A stretch of 64,000 nucleotides of DNA. Origin: Shimia_B sp038527375 (lineage in GTDB: Bacteria > Pseudomonadota > Alphaproteobacteria > Rhodobacterales > Rhodobacteraceae). The position numbers were made by a program, and so were the translations under genes. Below are positions 35,728-43,959 of the stretch, one piece after another (the stretch's first letter is position 1; each line of letters starts with the position of its first letter). Under the pieces are notes generated by a model. The model was not told where the DNA came from, did no database searches, and saw nothing but the letters and a program-made list of their open reading frames with translations. Location: NCBI GenBank assembly GCA_038527375.1, contig JBCBFU010000006.1, positions 1-64,000 of the forward strand. Direction: 5' to 3'.

Positions 35728-36549
35728 ATGGACACGGCTTCGGAAGCCCCCCGCGGGCGGCTGACACGGGAAGGGATCCGGCTCTACGAGCCCGGTGATT
35801 TCGCGGGCATGGCCGAAGCGGGCCGGGTGGCGGCGACCATTCTGGACGAGATCGCGCCGATGGTCGTGCCAGGTCAAAGCACCGCCGAGATCGACCGCGT
35901 CATCACCGAAAAGGTCGTGGCCGCGGGCGCAAAGTCAGCCACCATCGGCTACAAAGGCTATCAGCACGCCAGCTGCATCAGCGTGAACCACGTGGTCTGT
36001 CACGGCATTCCGGGGGCAAAGACGCTCAAGGACGGGGATATCCTGAACATCGACGTCACGGTGATCGTGGAAGGCTGGTACGGCGACACGAGCCGGATGT
36101 ACGTGGCGGGCAAACTGCCCCGCAAAGCCGAGCGGTTGATCCAGGTCACGCATGATGCGCTGTTCAAGGGGATCGAGGCCGTGAAACCCGGCAACACCTT
36201 TGGCGACATCGGCCACGCGATTCAGAGCTATGTCGAAGGGCACCGCATGTCCGTGGTCCGCGATTTCTGCGGTCACGGGTTGGGCCGCGTGTTCCATGCG
36301 CCGCCCAACGTGCTGCATTACGGGCGTCCGGGGACGGGTCCAAAGCTGGAAGAAGGCATGTTCTTCACCATCGAACCCATGGTCAATCTGGGACGTCCGG
36401 AGACCAAGGTGCTGGGGGATGACTGGACCGCCGTGACCCGGGACAAGAGCCTGAGCGCGCAGTTCGAACACTCGGTCGGTGTCACCGCCGACGGGGTCGA
36501 GATCTTCACACTCTCCCCCGCCGGAACGTTCCACCCGACTTACGCCTAG
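35728..36549 (+). CDS. map: Methionine aminopeptidase, type I
   Basis: A 273-residue metalloenzyme that removes initiator Met from new proteins. Metal ligands fit NIDVTVIVEGWYGDTSRMY (two Asp), the His in CGHGLGRVFH, and the Glu residues in MFFTIEPMV and QFEHSVGVT. ATG 35728 is chosen because AGAGG lies nine bases upstream; an ATG at 35719 is too close to it. The stop overlaps the convergent peroxiredoxin-like gene by four bases (CTAG). Confidence 0.96.
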   Translation: MDTASEAPRGRLTREGIRLYEPGDFAGMAEAGRVAATILDEIAPMVVPGQSTAEIDRVITEKVVAAGAKSATIGYKGYQHASCISVNHVVCHGIPGAKTLKDGDILNIDVTVIVEGWYGDTSRMYVAGKLPRKAERLIQVTHDALFKGIEAVKPGNTFGDIGHAIQSYVEGHRMSVVRDFCGHGLGRVFHAPPNVLHYGRPGTGPKLEEGMFFTIEPMVNLGRPETKVLGDDWTAVTRDKSLSAQFEHSVGVTADGVEIFTLSPAGTFHPTYA

Positions 36550-37082
36550 ACGTCGCCGGTATATTCGCCGCGCGCCGGGTAGTCCTTGGCGATGGCGAAA
36601 TCGAGCGCGCTGACCAGTTCGCTGAAATGCGGGCGCACGAAGGGCATGGTCTGAACCGATCCGTAGTAGAGCGTCTGCTGCGGCGTCACCATGAAGAGGC
36701 CCGGTTCCGCAAAGAGGGCGGGTTCTTCGATCCCGATGGAGGTCTTGCCGCGCGAGGTCGAGATATAGAGGCCCCATTCCCGCGCCTTGGCGAGCGGCAG
36801 ATCATAGGCGAAGCGCAGTTTGGTCGCCCCGATCTTGTCCACCATGGCCTGCGTGCGCTCGCGCCCGTCGGTCGACAGGGCGATGGTTTTCACGCCGCGC
36901 TCTGTGAAGTCGTCCACGCGCTTTTCAAACTCCGTCAGGTAGTTGGCGCAGATCGGGCAGTGCAGGCCGCGGTAGAAACAGATGACCGTACCCCGTTCGG
37001 CCCCGTCAGAGGACAGATCAAAGTCACCGTGATCGAGCGTGGGCAGCGTCAGGTCGGGCGTTTTCTGGCGGGGGATGAGCAT
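36546..37082 (-). CDS. Peroxiredoxin-like (AhpC/TSA) family protein
   Basis: A 178-residue thioredoxin-fold protein. The active site is FYRGLHCPICANYLTEFEK near residue 37, a CxxC variant of the AhpC/TSA group (YRG-x-x-CP). It probably reduces peroxides or acts as a thiol oxidoreductase in the cytosol; no signal peptide. Its promoter would lie in the non-coding interval at 37083-37475. Confidence 0.88.
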   Translation of the reverse strand: MLIPRQKTPDLTLPTLDHGDFDLSSDGAERGTVICFYRGLHCPICANYLTEFEKRVDDFTERGVKTIALSTDGRERTQAMVDKIGATKLRFAYDLPLAKAREWGLYISTSRGKTSIGIEEPALFAEPGLFMVTPQQTLYYGSVQTMPFVRPHFSELVSALDFAIAKDYPARGEYTGDV

Positions 37083-37475
37083 GGTTGGGGGCCTTCATGT
37101 AGGATGGCGGACGCTCAAGCTGTGATCGGCATCTGTTGCAAGGTAAAGCCACGGATACCCTGCGCTGGCGCACCAAGGTGACGGCGTTGTGAGGGTCGAT
37201 CAAATATACTTGAGCGGAAACTCTCACGCCGCCCTCTCAAAATCGGGAGGTGGAGTGCCCATATGCTTATCAACGGGACGGGTACGCCCCGTTTCAAAAG
37301 ACTATTCCGACTTGGCCCTCTTGGTGGACCACAGGGGTAGGATGGCAAACCTGCCGATGACGCGCGCGTTTCACGACGCCCAAGACATCGTGGCGCGACA
37401 GCGCCGGTGGGCAAGCTGTCCCGCGCCGCCTGGGTCGGAGGCTGCGCAAGGGCGGGTTCGGAAACGGGCCCGCCC
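37083..37475 (+). other. Non-coding interval with a candidate transcript
   Basis: About 390 bp with no gene I can support by family. On the plus strand there is a -10-like TATACT at 37205-37210, a strong Shine-Dalgarno (GGGAGGTGGAG, about 37245-37255) in front of a 25-codon open frame at 37263-37340, further hairpins near 37275-37295, and a terminator at 37448-37484. This order suggests an independent plus-strand RNA of roughly 270 nt, possibly encoding a small peptide. It does not look like 6S, tmRNA, RNase P or SRP RNA to me. Confidence 0.45.
37263..37340 (+). CDS. Possible 25-codon small ORF
   Basis: The frame reads MLINGTGTPRFKRLFRLGPL followed by GGPQG and a TAG stop. Its ATG is preceded by one of the best Shine-Dalgarno sequences in the window at suitable distance, and the stop is followed two bases later by another ATG in a different frame. 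The peptide is basic and short with no recognisable motif. It may be a leader or toxin-like peptide, or chance. Confidence 0.3.
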   Translation: MLINGTGTPRFKRLFRLGPLGGPQG

Positions 37476-37484
37476 TTACTTTTT
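37448..37484 (+). terminator. Terminator at the end of the 37.1-37.5 kb interval
   Basis: A perfect 9-bp stem AAGGGCGGG/CCCGCCCTT (37448-37456, 37469-37477) with 12-base loop is followed by AC and TTTTT on the plus strand. On the minus strand it follows the stop codon of the 72-aa gene but lacks a T tract, so it mainly serves a plus-strand transcript. Confidence 0.7.
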
Positions 37485-37694
37485 GCGGGCTGCGTCCTCT
37501 CGGCGCGCGTCGCGGGCGCGCTCGGCTTCGAGCCAATCTGTCACGAATGTCGGCACACCGTTTCGCGCGGTCAGGATATCACCCATCAGAAGCGGTTTGC
37601 ACACGCGCGGGCGCGCGGGCGGGGCGGGGGACGTGTCGGCGGGCGGCTCGGCAGGCGATTGCACGGGCCAACCCAGCGCATCAACGAAGGTCAC
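37476..37694 (-). CDS. Small protein coupled to rsmD (72 aa)
   Basis: A GTG-start frame overlapping the rsmD stop (GTGA). The product has a Pro-rich first half, then VCKPLLMGDILTARNGVPTFVTDWLEAERARDARRE and a charged tail ending RKK. No family is recognised. Coupling to rsmD and its stop at the hairpin of 37448-37477 favour a real gene. Confidence 0.55.
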   Translation of the reverse strand: MTFVDALGWPVQSPAEPPADTSPAPPARPRVCKPLLMGDILTARNGVPTFVTDWLEAERARDARREDAARKK

Positions 37695-38239
37695 GGCAAC
37701 GGCTCCAACAGGGTGACGTGGGTGTCACCATAGCGCCGATTTGTCAGTTCGCCAAAACCGGGCGCGGATTGTGGGCGGCTTTCCTCCCAGACGATCATCG
37801 CATCGGGTGCAATCCACCCTTGGTCGCGCGCGTGTCTGAGGGCGGGTTGCCCCAAGGATTTTCCATAGGGCGGATCGAGGAAGATCAGGTCCGCCGGGGC
37901 ATCCGTTAGTGGCAGCCGGGCTGCATCGGTGCCCAGCAGCGTGGCCTGTGCGGCGCGGCCGGTGCGTTTGATATTGTCCCGGATCAGGCGCTGGGCAACG
38001 CGGCCACTGTCGACGAATGTGGCATGCGCTGCGCCGCGCGACAGCGCCTCGAGCCCCAATGCGCCGGTGCCGGCAAAGAGGTCGAGCACGATCAGACCGT
38101 CAAAGTCGATGCGGGAGGCGAGCATGGAAAAGAGGCTTTCGCGGACACGGTCCGACGTGGGGCGCAGATGCGCCCCCGGATCGCCCTTGCCCACGGAGGC
38201 AAGCGCCAGCCCCCGGTTTTCGCCTGCGATTATGCGCAT
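37691..38239 (-). CDS. rsmD: 16S rRNA (guanine(966)-N(2))-methyltransferase
   Basis: A 182-residue SAM-dependent enzyme that methylates G966 of 16S rRNA during small-subunit assembly. SAM-binding VLDLFAGTGALGLEALSRGA near residue 50 and the catalytic FLDPPYGKSL near 122 are clear, with MRIIAGENRG at the start as usual. It lies four bases after the flavoprotein gene upstream. Confidence 0.95.
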   Translation of the reverse strand: MRIIAGENRGLALASVGKGDPGAHLRPTSDRVRESLFSMLASRIDFDGLIVLDLFAGTGALGLEALSRGAAHATFVDSGRVAQRLIRDNIKRTGRAAQATLLGTDAARLPLTDAPADLIFLDPPYGKSLGQPALRHARDQGWIAPDAMIVWEESRPQSAPGFGELTNRRYGDTHVTLLEPLP

Positions 38240-38243
38240 GATC

Positions 38244-39443
38244 TCACAGCAGGGATTTCAGATCGCTGGCGGGATCCGCGACCAAGGCGGGGTCCGCGCT
38301 GCGGCCGGCCTCGATCAGGCGTTTGCCGATCATGTACCCACGCGGGTCGTTCATGGCGTCCACGGCCAGAAGGGTGTCGCCCGCATAGTACCAGTGGCTG
38401 CGGGCCGCGCCGCCGTCTCGGACGACGACCCGGTCATAGCCGGTGTTCAGCCCCGCGATCTGGAGTTTGATGTCGTATTGATCCGACCAGAACCACGGCT
38501 TGGCGACGTAATCCACGCCCGCGCCGAGCATGTTGCGGGCGACAACCTCGGCCTGGTCGATGGCGTTGGGGACGGATTCCAGCCGGATGCGCGTGCCGCG
38601 ATAGGGGAAGGAGGCGCAATCGCCAGCGGCCCAGATGCCCGGCGCGGAGGTACGGCCCTGAGCGTCTGTCGCAATGCCGTTGTCGAGCGCAACCCCGGCC
38701 TCGGTGCCAAGCGCGGTCGCGGGTTCGATGCCCACGCCCACGATTGCGAAGTCGATGTCGAGCACGGTGCCATCCGATAGCTCTGCGCCGGTCACCGCCG
38801 TTTCGCCCACGAGGCGCGATAGGCCCACGCCTTCGCGGATATCGACGCCGTGGCCTGCGTGCAGGTCGCGGAAGTAATCGGAGGTCTCAGGGCTCGCCAC
38901 GCGTTGCAGGATGCGGTCGGCCATTTCGACCAGAGTGACCTTGAGCCCGCGGGAGGCGGCCACAGCCGCAGCTTCCAGCCCGATATAGCCGCCGCCGATC
39001 ACCAGGACATGGCCGCCTGCATCGAATTTGGGGGTCATGGCGTCAACATCAGCCAGGGTGCGGACCTCGAATACGCCATCCAAGGTCCCGCCGATGGCGG
39101 CAGGCAGGCGGCGGGGGACGGACCCGGTGGTAAAGGCCAACTGGTCGTAGGCCAGCACATCGTCCCCGACCGTGACGGTCTGCGCGGCGCTGTCGATGGC
39201 GGTGACGGGCGCGCCCAGTTTCAGGGTGATGTTCTGGTCTGCATAGAAGCTTTCGGGCCGCAGGTAGAGGCGTTCCAGCTCCATCTCGCCCAGCAGGTAT
39301 TTCTTGGAAAGCGGCGGGCGTTGATAGGGCGGTGCGGGTTCTTCGCCGATCAGGGTGACCGCGCCGTCAAACCCCTCACTCCGCAGTTTTGCGACCAGCG
39401 ATGACCCGGCCTGCCCGGCCCCGATCACGACGATATGGGACAT
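38244..39443 (-). CDS. FAD-dependent ferredoxin-reductase-type oxidoreductase
   Basis: A 399-residue flavoprotein like putidaredoxin/rhodocoxin reductases. FAD site VVIGAGQAGSSLVAKLR at the start, PPYQRPPLSKKYLLGE near 40, NAD(P)H site VLVIGGGYIGLEAAAVAASRG near 148, and the second FAD motif GIWAAGDCASFPY near 275. It would pass electrons from NAD(P)H to a ferredoxin or Rieske component; no ferredoxin gene is adjacent. The Rieske oxygenase at 52.8 kb is too far away to link on position alone. It diverges from a peroxiredoxin gene. Confidence 0.92.
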   Translation of the reverse strand: MSHIVVIGAGQAGSSLVAKLRSEGFDGAVTLIGEEPAPPYQRPPLSKKYLLGEMELERLYLRPESFYADQNITLKLGAPVTAIDSAAQTVTVGDDVLAYDQLAFTTGSVPRRLPAAIGGTLDGVFEVRTLADVDAMTPKFDAGGHVLVIGGGYIGLEAAAVAASRGLKVTLVEMADRILQRVASPETSDYFRDLHAGHGVDIREGVGLSRLVGETAVTGAELSDGTVLDIDFAIVGVGIEPATALGTEAGVALDNGIATDAQGRTSAPGIWAAGDCASFPYRGTRIRLESVPNAIDQAEVVARNMLGAGVDYVAKPWFWSDQYDIKLQIAGLNTGYDRVVVRDGGAARSHWYYAGDTLLAVDAMNDPRGYMIGKRLIEAGRSADPALVADPASDLKSLL

Positions 39444-39522
39444 ATGCTGACCTCCTGCTGGCCCGTAACCTGCGGGACACTATAAACACTTGTGACAACG
39501 CGCAATCACGAGAGGACGCGCC

Positions 39523-40011
39523 ATGAGCATTTCAAAAGGCGACACGCTGCCCGAGGCAACCCTGATCAAAATGGGGGATGACGGCCCGGTAGAGGTCACG
39601 ACCAAAGACCTGACGACCGGGCGCAAGGTCGTGATTTTCGGCGTGCCGGGGGCCTATACGCCGACCTGTTCCGTCTCGCACGTGCCGAGCTTTATGCGCA
39701 CCAAATCGCAGTTCATGGACAAGGGCGTGGATGAGATTGTCTGTGTTTCCGTCAACGACCCCTTCGTGATGAAAGCTTGGGGCGAAAGCACGGGCGCGAG
39801 CGAGGAAGGTCTGACCATGCTGGCCGATCCCGCGTCCGAGCTGACCAAGGCGATGGGGCTGGATTTCGATGCGCCGCCTGTGGGTTTGCACGCGCGGTCC
39901 AAACGTTTCGCCATGATCGTCGACAACGGCACCGTGTCGGCCATCAATGTCGAAGCCTCCCCCGGCGAATGCGAGATTTCCGCCGGAGAGGCGCTTCTTC
40001 AGGAGCTCTGA
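39523..40011 (+). CDS. Peroxiredoxin (Prx5 type)
   Basis: A 162-residue thiol peroxidase. The peroxidatic Cys is in VPGAYTPTCSVSHVPSF near residue 49, the Prx5 hallmark, with VNDPFVMKAWG later; a resolving Cys may be in SPGECEIS near the end. It removes H2O2 and alkyl peroxides in the cytosol with glutathione or thioredoxin. GAGAGGA lies before the ATG. Its 3' end overlaps the convergent mscS-type gene by 13 bases. Confidence 0.94.
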   Translation: MSISKGDTLPEATLIKMGDDGPVEVTTKDLTTGRKVVIFGVPGAYTPTCSVSHVPSFMRTKSQFMDKGVDEIVCVSVNDPFVMKAWGESTGASEEGLTMLADPASELTKAMGLDFDAPPVGLHARSKRFAMIVDNGTVSAINVEASPGECEISAGEALLQEL

Positions 40012-40856
40012 GCCTGTTCCATGACTAGGGTGCGCGTCGGGAACGGAATGTCGACGCCACCCGCATCCAGCGCGTCCTTCACGGCGCGTTTCATGTCGGC
40101 CTGATAGTCAAAGTAGTCGAGCCGATCGACCCAGACCCGGACCAAGAAATCGACAGAGCTGTCGCCCAGATTGTTGACCTTGATGAACGGCTCGGGGTCG
40201 GATTTTGACCGGGGGTCGGACATGATGGTGTCGCGGATGATGCGTTCTGCATCCTTGAGGTTGGCACCATAGCCCACGCCAAAGGTCCATTCGGCCCGGC
40301 GGGTCGGATAGATCGAATAGTTGGTGATGGTGTTCCCCCAGACCTCGGAATTGGGGACGATGATCTGCACGTTCCCGAGCGAGGCCAGTTCGGTGTAATT
40401 CAGCGTGATCGCTTTCACGGTGCCCATCTGGCCGTTCACTTCGACGAAGTCGCCCTGTTTGATCGGGCGGAAGAAGACGATCATCACGCCTGCGGCCACG
40501 TTGGACAGCGTGCCTTGTAGCGCCAGACCAATCGCCAGACCCGCCGCACCGATGACGGCCACGACCGAGGTCGTCTGTACGCCGAAGGTGTTGAGCACGA
40601 ACAGAAACGCAAAGGCGATGATCGCGTAGCGCGCGATGTTGGCGAGGAAGTCGAAGAGCGTGTCATCGAGCGTCCTGTATGTGTGCCCGATCTTGCGCAC
40701 GCGGCGACCAACCCAGCCCGCGATGGCAAAGCCCACCAGCAGGATCAGGATCGCGGCCAGAACGGAGCCCACGATGGACGCCAGAAATTCCAGCGTCAGG
40801 AAATCGGACAGAGTCTGACCGTTGTAAATCTCGGTGTTCAAAAGGTCGGTGATCAC
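39999..40856 (-). CDS. mscS: Small-conductance mechanosensitive channel (MscS family)
   Basis: A 285-residue inner-membrane channel that opens under tension to release solutes. Three N-terminal helices (residues 25-115) lead to the pore helix VVAVIGAAGLAIGLALQGTLSNVAAGVMIVFFRP, then the cytoplasmic beta domain GDFVEVNGQMGTVKAITLNYTEL. Size is standard. It is the last gene of a coupled minus-strand run, with its ATG overlapping the pterin dehydratase stop. Confidence 0.95.
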   Translation of the reverse strand: MITDLLNTEIYNGQTLSDFLTLEFLASIVGSVLAAILILLVGFAIAGWVGRRVRKIGHTYRTLDDTLFDFLANIARYAIIAFAFLFVLNTFGVQTTSVVAVIGAAGLAIGLALQGTLSNVAAGVMIVFFRPIKQGDFVEVNGQMGTVKAITLNYTELASLGNVQIIVPNSEVWGNTITNYSIYPTRRAEWTFGVGYGANLKDAERIIRDTIMSDPRSKSDPEPFIKVNNLGDSSVDFLVRVWVDRLDYFDYQADMKRAVKDALDAGGVDIPFPTRTLVMEQAQSS

Positions 40857-41131
40857 TTGGCCGCGTCCATCTTGTCGGCAAGCTGCACGTCCAGATCGCT
40901 GAGCCCATCCTTGTCATGGGTGGTCAGCGTCACCGTCACGGTCGCATAGACGTTCGACCATTCGGGATGGTGGTTCATCTTGTCCGCGATGATGGCGACC
41001 CGCGTCATCCACCCAAAGGCGGCGGCAAAGTCTGGGAATTTGTAGGTCTTGGTGATCGCATCGCGATCCGCATCGTGGCTCCAGCCTGCTTGGGCGAGCC
41101 GTTCGAGCGTTGCAACATCCAGGTTGCTCAT
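40853..41131 (-). CDS. phhB: 4a-hydroxytetrahydrobiopterin dehydratase
   Basis: A 92-residue pterin-4a-carbinolamine dehydratase that regenerates the pterin cofactor after aromatic amino-acid hydroxylation. The family signature is KTYKFPDFAAAFGWMTRVAIIADKMNHHPEWSNVYATVTVTLTTHD, shown as positions 27-70 with the catalytic His pair in NHHPEW. ATG 41131 lies inside the previous gene's end (ATGA). No phenylalanine hydroxylase is nearby, so it may serve molybdopterin or another pterin. Confidence 0.95.
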   Translation of the reverse strand: MSNLDVATLERLAQAGWSHDADRDAITKTYKFPDFAAAFGWMTRVAIIADKMNHHPEWSNVYATVTVTLTTHDKDGLSDLDVQLADKMDAAK

Positions 41132-42348
41132 TGCTGTTCCTCGATCTTCGTCTTTTTGAACGGGCCGTAGGCGGTCAGGATTTCGTTTTCCTCGTCGACG
41201 GCGGCACGCTCGGCTTCCAGGTATTCTGCGATGGCCGCGCTGAATCCCGGGTCGGCGACCCAGTGCAGCGAATGGCACGTCACAGGCAGATAACCCCGAG
41301 CAAGCTTGTGAGTTCCCTGAGCGCCCGCTTCGACGCGCTTTTGGCCCGTGCGGATGGCGTGATCGATGGCCTGATAGTAGCAGAGTTCGAAATGCAGGCA
41401 GGGGTGATCCTCGCTACAGCCCCAGTAACGGCCAAAGAGCGTGTCGCGCCCGATCAGGTTCATCGCACCCGCCACGTAGCGCCCGTCGCGTTTGGCCATG
41501 ACGAGCAGGATGTCGTCGCGCAAGGTCGCCTGCGCGTGGTCGAAGAAGCTGCGCGTGAGGTAGGGCGTGCCCCATTTGCGCGCGCCGGTGTCCTGATAGA
41601 ATTCCCAGAATGCGTCCCAGTGGTGGGGTTCGATCGCGTCGCCGGTCAGGGCCTCGATCTCGCCGCCGAAATCCTGCGCGCGGGCGCGTTCCTTGCGGAT
41701 GTTCTTGCGTTTGCGGGAGGAGAGCGTGTCGAGGAACGCGTCGAAATCGGCGAAACCGTCATTGACCCAGTGGAATTGCTGCGAGGCGCGGGGCAACAGG
41801 CCCATGGCGGCGCCTGCCTCGGCCTCCTCCTCGGTACAAAAGGTGATGTGGAGCGATGACAGCTGGTTGTCCGACGCGATCTGCACCGCGCCTTGGATCA
41901 GCGCCGCCTGCCCGATGGCCTGACAGCCCGGCGCGGTCAGCAGCCTGCGGCCCGTTGCGGGAGTGTGAGGCACGGCCATTTGCAGCTTGGGATAGTAGCG
42001 CCCGCCTGCGCGTTCAAAGGCGTGGGCCCAGTTGTGGTCGAAGATGTATTCGCCCTGACTGTGGGATTTTGCATAGAGCGGCGCGACGGCGATCGTGCGA
42101 TCGCCGGTCTTGGCCTGCAGGTATTGCGGTTGCCATCCGGTGCCCGCACCCACCGAGTTCGACGCCTCGAGCGCCTTAAGGAAACGGTAGGTCGTGAACG
42201 GGTCGATGGCGCGGCCATCGGCCTGTTCAGGGGCCGCGCAGGCGTCCCAATCGGCCTGACCAATGCCGTCGATCGTGCCGTGAACATGGAGCTCGACGGG
42301 CGTGTCTGGGGTGTCTGGGTGCGTGTCGGCGGGGTCAGGCTGGGCCAT
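41128..42348 (-). CDS. GNAT/FemAB-like N-acyltransferase (COG3146 type)
   Basis: A 406-residue protein of the 'peptidogalycan biosynthesis' COG3146 group, built from two GNAT/FemAB-like halves. Typical blocks are FTTYRFLKALEASNSVGAGTGWQPQYL, FDHNWAHAFERAGGRYYPKLQ, SSRKRKNIRKERARA and LHFELCYYQAIDHAIRTG. It may add amino acids or acyl groups to wall or lipid precursors; not demonstrated. ATG 42348 is chosen over a start at 42372; the ribosome site is weak. It is coupled to the downstream phhB. Confidence 0.85.
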   Translation of the reverse strand: MAQPDPADTHPDTPDTPVELHVHGTIDGIGQADWDACAAPEQADGRAIDPFTTYRFLKALEASNSVGAGTGWQPQYLQAKTGDRTIAVAPLYAKSHSQGEYIFDHNWAHAFERAGGRYYPKLQMAVPHTPATGRRLLTAPGCQAIGQAALIQGAVQIASDNQLSSLHITFCTEEEAEAGAAMGLLPRASQQFHWVNDGFADFDAFLDTLSSRKRKNIRKERARAQDFGGEIEALTGDAIEPHHWDAFWEFYQDTGARKWGTPYLTRSFFDHAQATLRDDILLVMAKRDGRYVAGAMNLIGRDTLFGRYWGCSEDHPCLHFELCYYQAIDHAIRTGQKRVEAGAQGTHKLARGYLPVTCHSLHWVADPGFSAAIAEYLEAERAAVDEENEILTAYGPFKKTKIEEQQ

Positions 42349-42378
42349 GGACTGGATGTGGGGGGCTGGCACCCTCGG

Positions 42379-43149
42379 TCAAGGGGCGCAAGCCGTCAGA
42401 CCGGGGTAAAACCCCTCGAACGTGATTTGGTCTGCGACCTGTCGTGCCGTGTCTGCCTGTGCCTGATCCCGGATGGTCCAGCAGAAGACGGGTTTGCCTG
42501 CGGATTTGGCCCGCGCGACGGCAGGGCTGTCGAGTTCGTCCCACTGATGGGACAGGAAATCGACCTGATCCAGATGCGGGATTTCGGCGAGGTCGCGGCG
42601 CGTTGCGGCGGGGATGGTGGGCCAGTCTTCGGCCACGTAGTTGCACGAGGTGATCCCGATGGGCCGCCCCGTGGGGCGCAAGGCGAGCGCCGCATGGGGG
42701 TTGAACGACATCAGCGCCACCGGGCCGTCATAGCCGTCCAGCGCGGAGGCCACCGCGTCCTGCAAGCCGCCGATTTTGGTCCCGAGCGCGCCGTCCTGAT
42801 CCTTGATCTCGATCAGGAGAGGCACTTGGCCTGCGACCATATCCAGAACCTCGGTCAGGGTCGGGGCCGCTGTGGGGCCGCCCAGTAGGGGGATCGTCGC
42901 CATGTCGGCAGCCCGCGTCGTCTGCACCGTGCCCTTGCGCCCGGTCAGGCGTTCCAGCCCGTAGTCGTGGAATACGAATGGTGCGCCATCCTCCGTGGCC
43001 TGCACGTCGATTTCGATGCCCCAGCCGCCAGCGACAGCCGCAGCAATCGCCTCGCGGCTGTTTTCCGGGGCACCTGGGCCGTGGAGGGCGCGGTGGGCAA
43101 AGGGACGGGCGTAGAACCCGGGGTCAAGCCGCATATCGGGCCGCATCAC
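42379..43149 (-). CDS. Glycerophosphodiester phosphodiesterase
   Basis: A 256-residue TIM-barrel enzyme that hydrolyses glycerophosphodiesters from phospholipid turnover. The metal/catalytic motifs are FAHRALHGPGAPENS near residue 18, IEIDVQATEDGAPFVFHDYGLERLTG near 45 and LLIEIKDQ near 110. There is no signal peptide, so it acts in the cytosol. Its first bases overlap the ridA stop. Confidence 0.93.
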   Translation of the reverse strand: MMRPDMRLDPGFYARPFAHRALHGPGAPENSREAIAAAVAGGWGIEIDVQATEDGAPFVFHDYGLERLTGRKGTVQTTRAADMATIPLLGGPTAAPTLTEVLDMVAGQVPLLIEIKDQDGALGTKIGGLQDAVASALDGYDGPVALMSFNPHAALALRPTGRPIGITSCNYVAEDWPTIPAATRRDLAEIPHLDQVDFLSHQWDELDSPAVARAKSAGKPVFCWTIRDQAQADTARQVADQITFEGFYPGLTACAP

Positions 43150-43610
43150 TTGATCTGGAAGATGCCTTCGATTTCGACGGCCACGCCCAGCGGAAGCGCC
43201 GCCGCCGACACGGCGGAACGGCTGTGGCGGCCCGCATCGCCCAGTGCCTCGACCAAGAAGTCCGAGGCGCCGTTGATGACTTTGGGCTGATCCTTGAATT
43301 CACCGGTAGAGTTCACGAAGCCCGTCAGCTTGATCACGCGGACCAGGCGATCGAGGTCGCCGCCGCAGGCCGCCTTGACCTGTGCCAAAAGCGAGATCGC
43401 GCAGGTTTTCGCGGCTAGGGCCCCGTCTTCGGTGGCCATGTCATCGCCCAGCTTGCCGGTGATCAGACCGTCGGGCCCGTTCGAAATCTGGCCTGACACA
43501 TAGACGGTGTCGCCGACCTGAACGAAGGGCACGTAATTCGCCGCAGGCGCGGGCGCGTCGGGCAGGGTGACACCCAGTTCGGTCAGTCGCGTTTCAATTG
43601 TTCCGGCCAT
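43146..43610 (-). CDS. RidA family protein
   Basis: A 154-residue member of the RidA/YjgF/Rid superfamily, a 'TIGR-type' longer subgroup. RidA enzymes hydrolyse reactive enamine/imine intermediates of PLP enzymes. Visible blocks: VQVGDTVYVSGQISNGPDG, KTCAISLLAQVKAACGGDLDRLVRVIKLTGFVNS, and HSRSAVSAAALPLGVAVEIEG with the conserved Arg. First gene of the run ridA-gdpD-GNAT-phhB-mscS. Confidence 0.93.
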   Translation of the reverse strand: MAGTIETRLTELGVTLPDAPAPAANYVPFVQVGDTVYVSGQISNGPDGLITGKLGDDMATEDGALAAKTCAISLLAQVKAACGGDLDRLVRVIKLTGFVNSTGEFKDQPKVINGASDFLVEALGDAGRHSRSAVSAAALPLGVAVEIEGIFQIK

Positions 43611-43710
43611 TGTGGCATCCTTTGTTTAAGTGTTGCCGCGACCATACCGGAGCATCCTGTGGGCGCAATCCATCTGGTCGCCTGAACCGGCTTGGGCTAC
43701 GCACAGACAC

Positions 43711-43959
43711 ATGACTATCGCAGACATCATCGGCGTGCTCGGCACAGTCTTTATCGTGGCGGCCTATTTCGCGTCGCAGGTCGGCTACATGTCCTCGCAG
43801 GATTTGGCCTTTCCGGTCGTGAACCTGATCGGGGCCTGCCTGATCCTGTATTCGCTGATGTTCAGCTGGAACCTGCCATCCGTGCTGATGGAAGGGTTCT
43901 GGATCGTGATTTCGATCATCGGCATCGTGGGCCACTACCGACGCCGCCGCCAAGGTTAG
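43711..43959 (+). CDS. Small membrane protein, CBU_0592-like
   Basis: An 82-residue protein with three hydrophobic helices (about 4-22, 30-47, 52-72) and a basic RRRRQ tail, the pattern of the CBU_0592 family of unknown function. ATG 43711 is the first in-frame ATG; no good ribosome site is seen. The stop shares four bases (TTAG) with the convergent HlyD-type gene. Confidence 0.78.
   Translation: MTIADIIGVLGTVFIVAAYFASQVGYMSSQDLAFPVVNLIGACLILYSLMFSWNLPSVLMEGFWIVISIIGIVGHYRRRRQG

Noticed and set aside
37189..37716. Plus-strand 175-codon frame
   Set aside because: It crosses the terminator at 37448-37484 and runs antisense into the 72-aa gene and rsmD; only the 25-codon ORF upstream has a good ribosome site.
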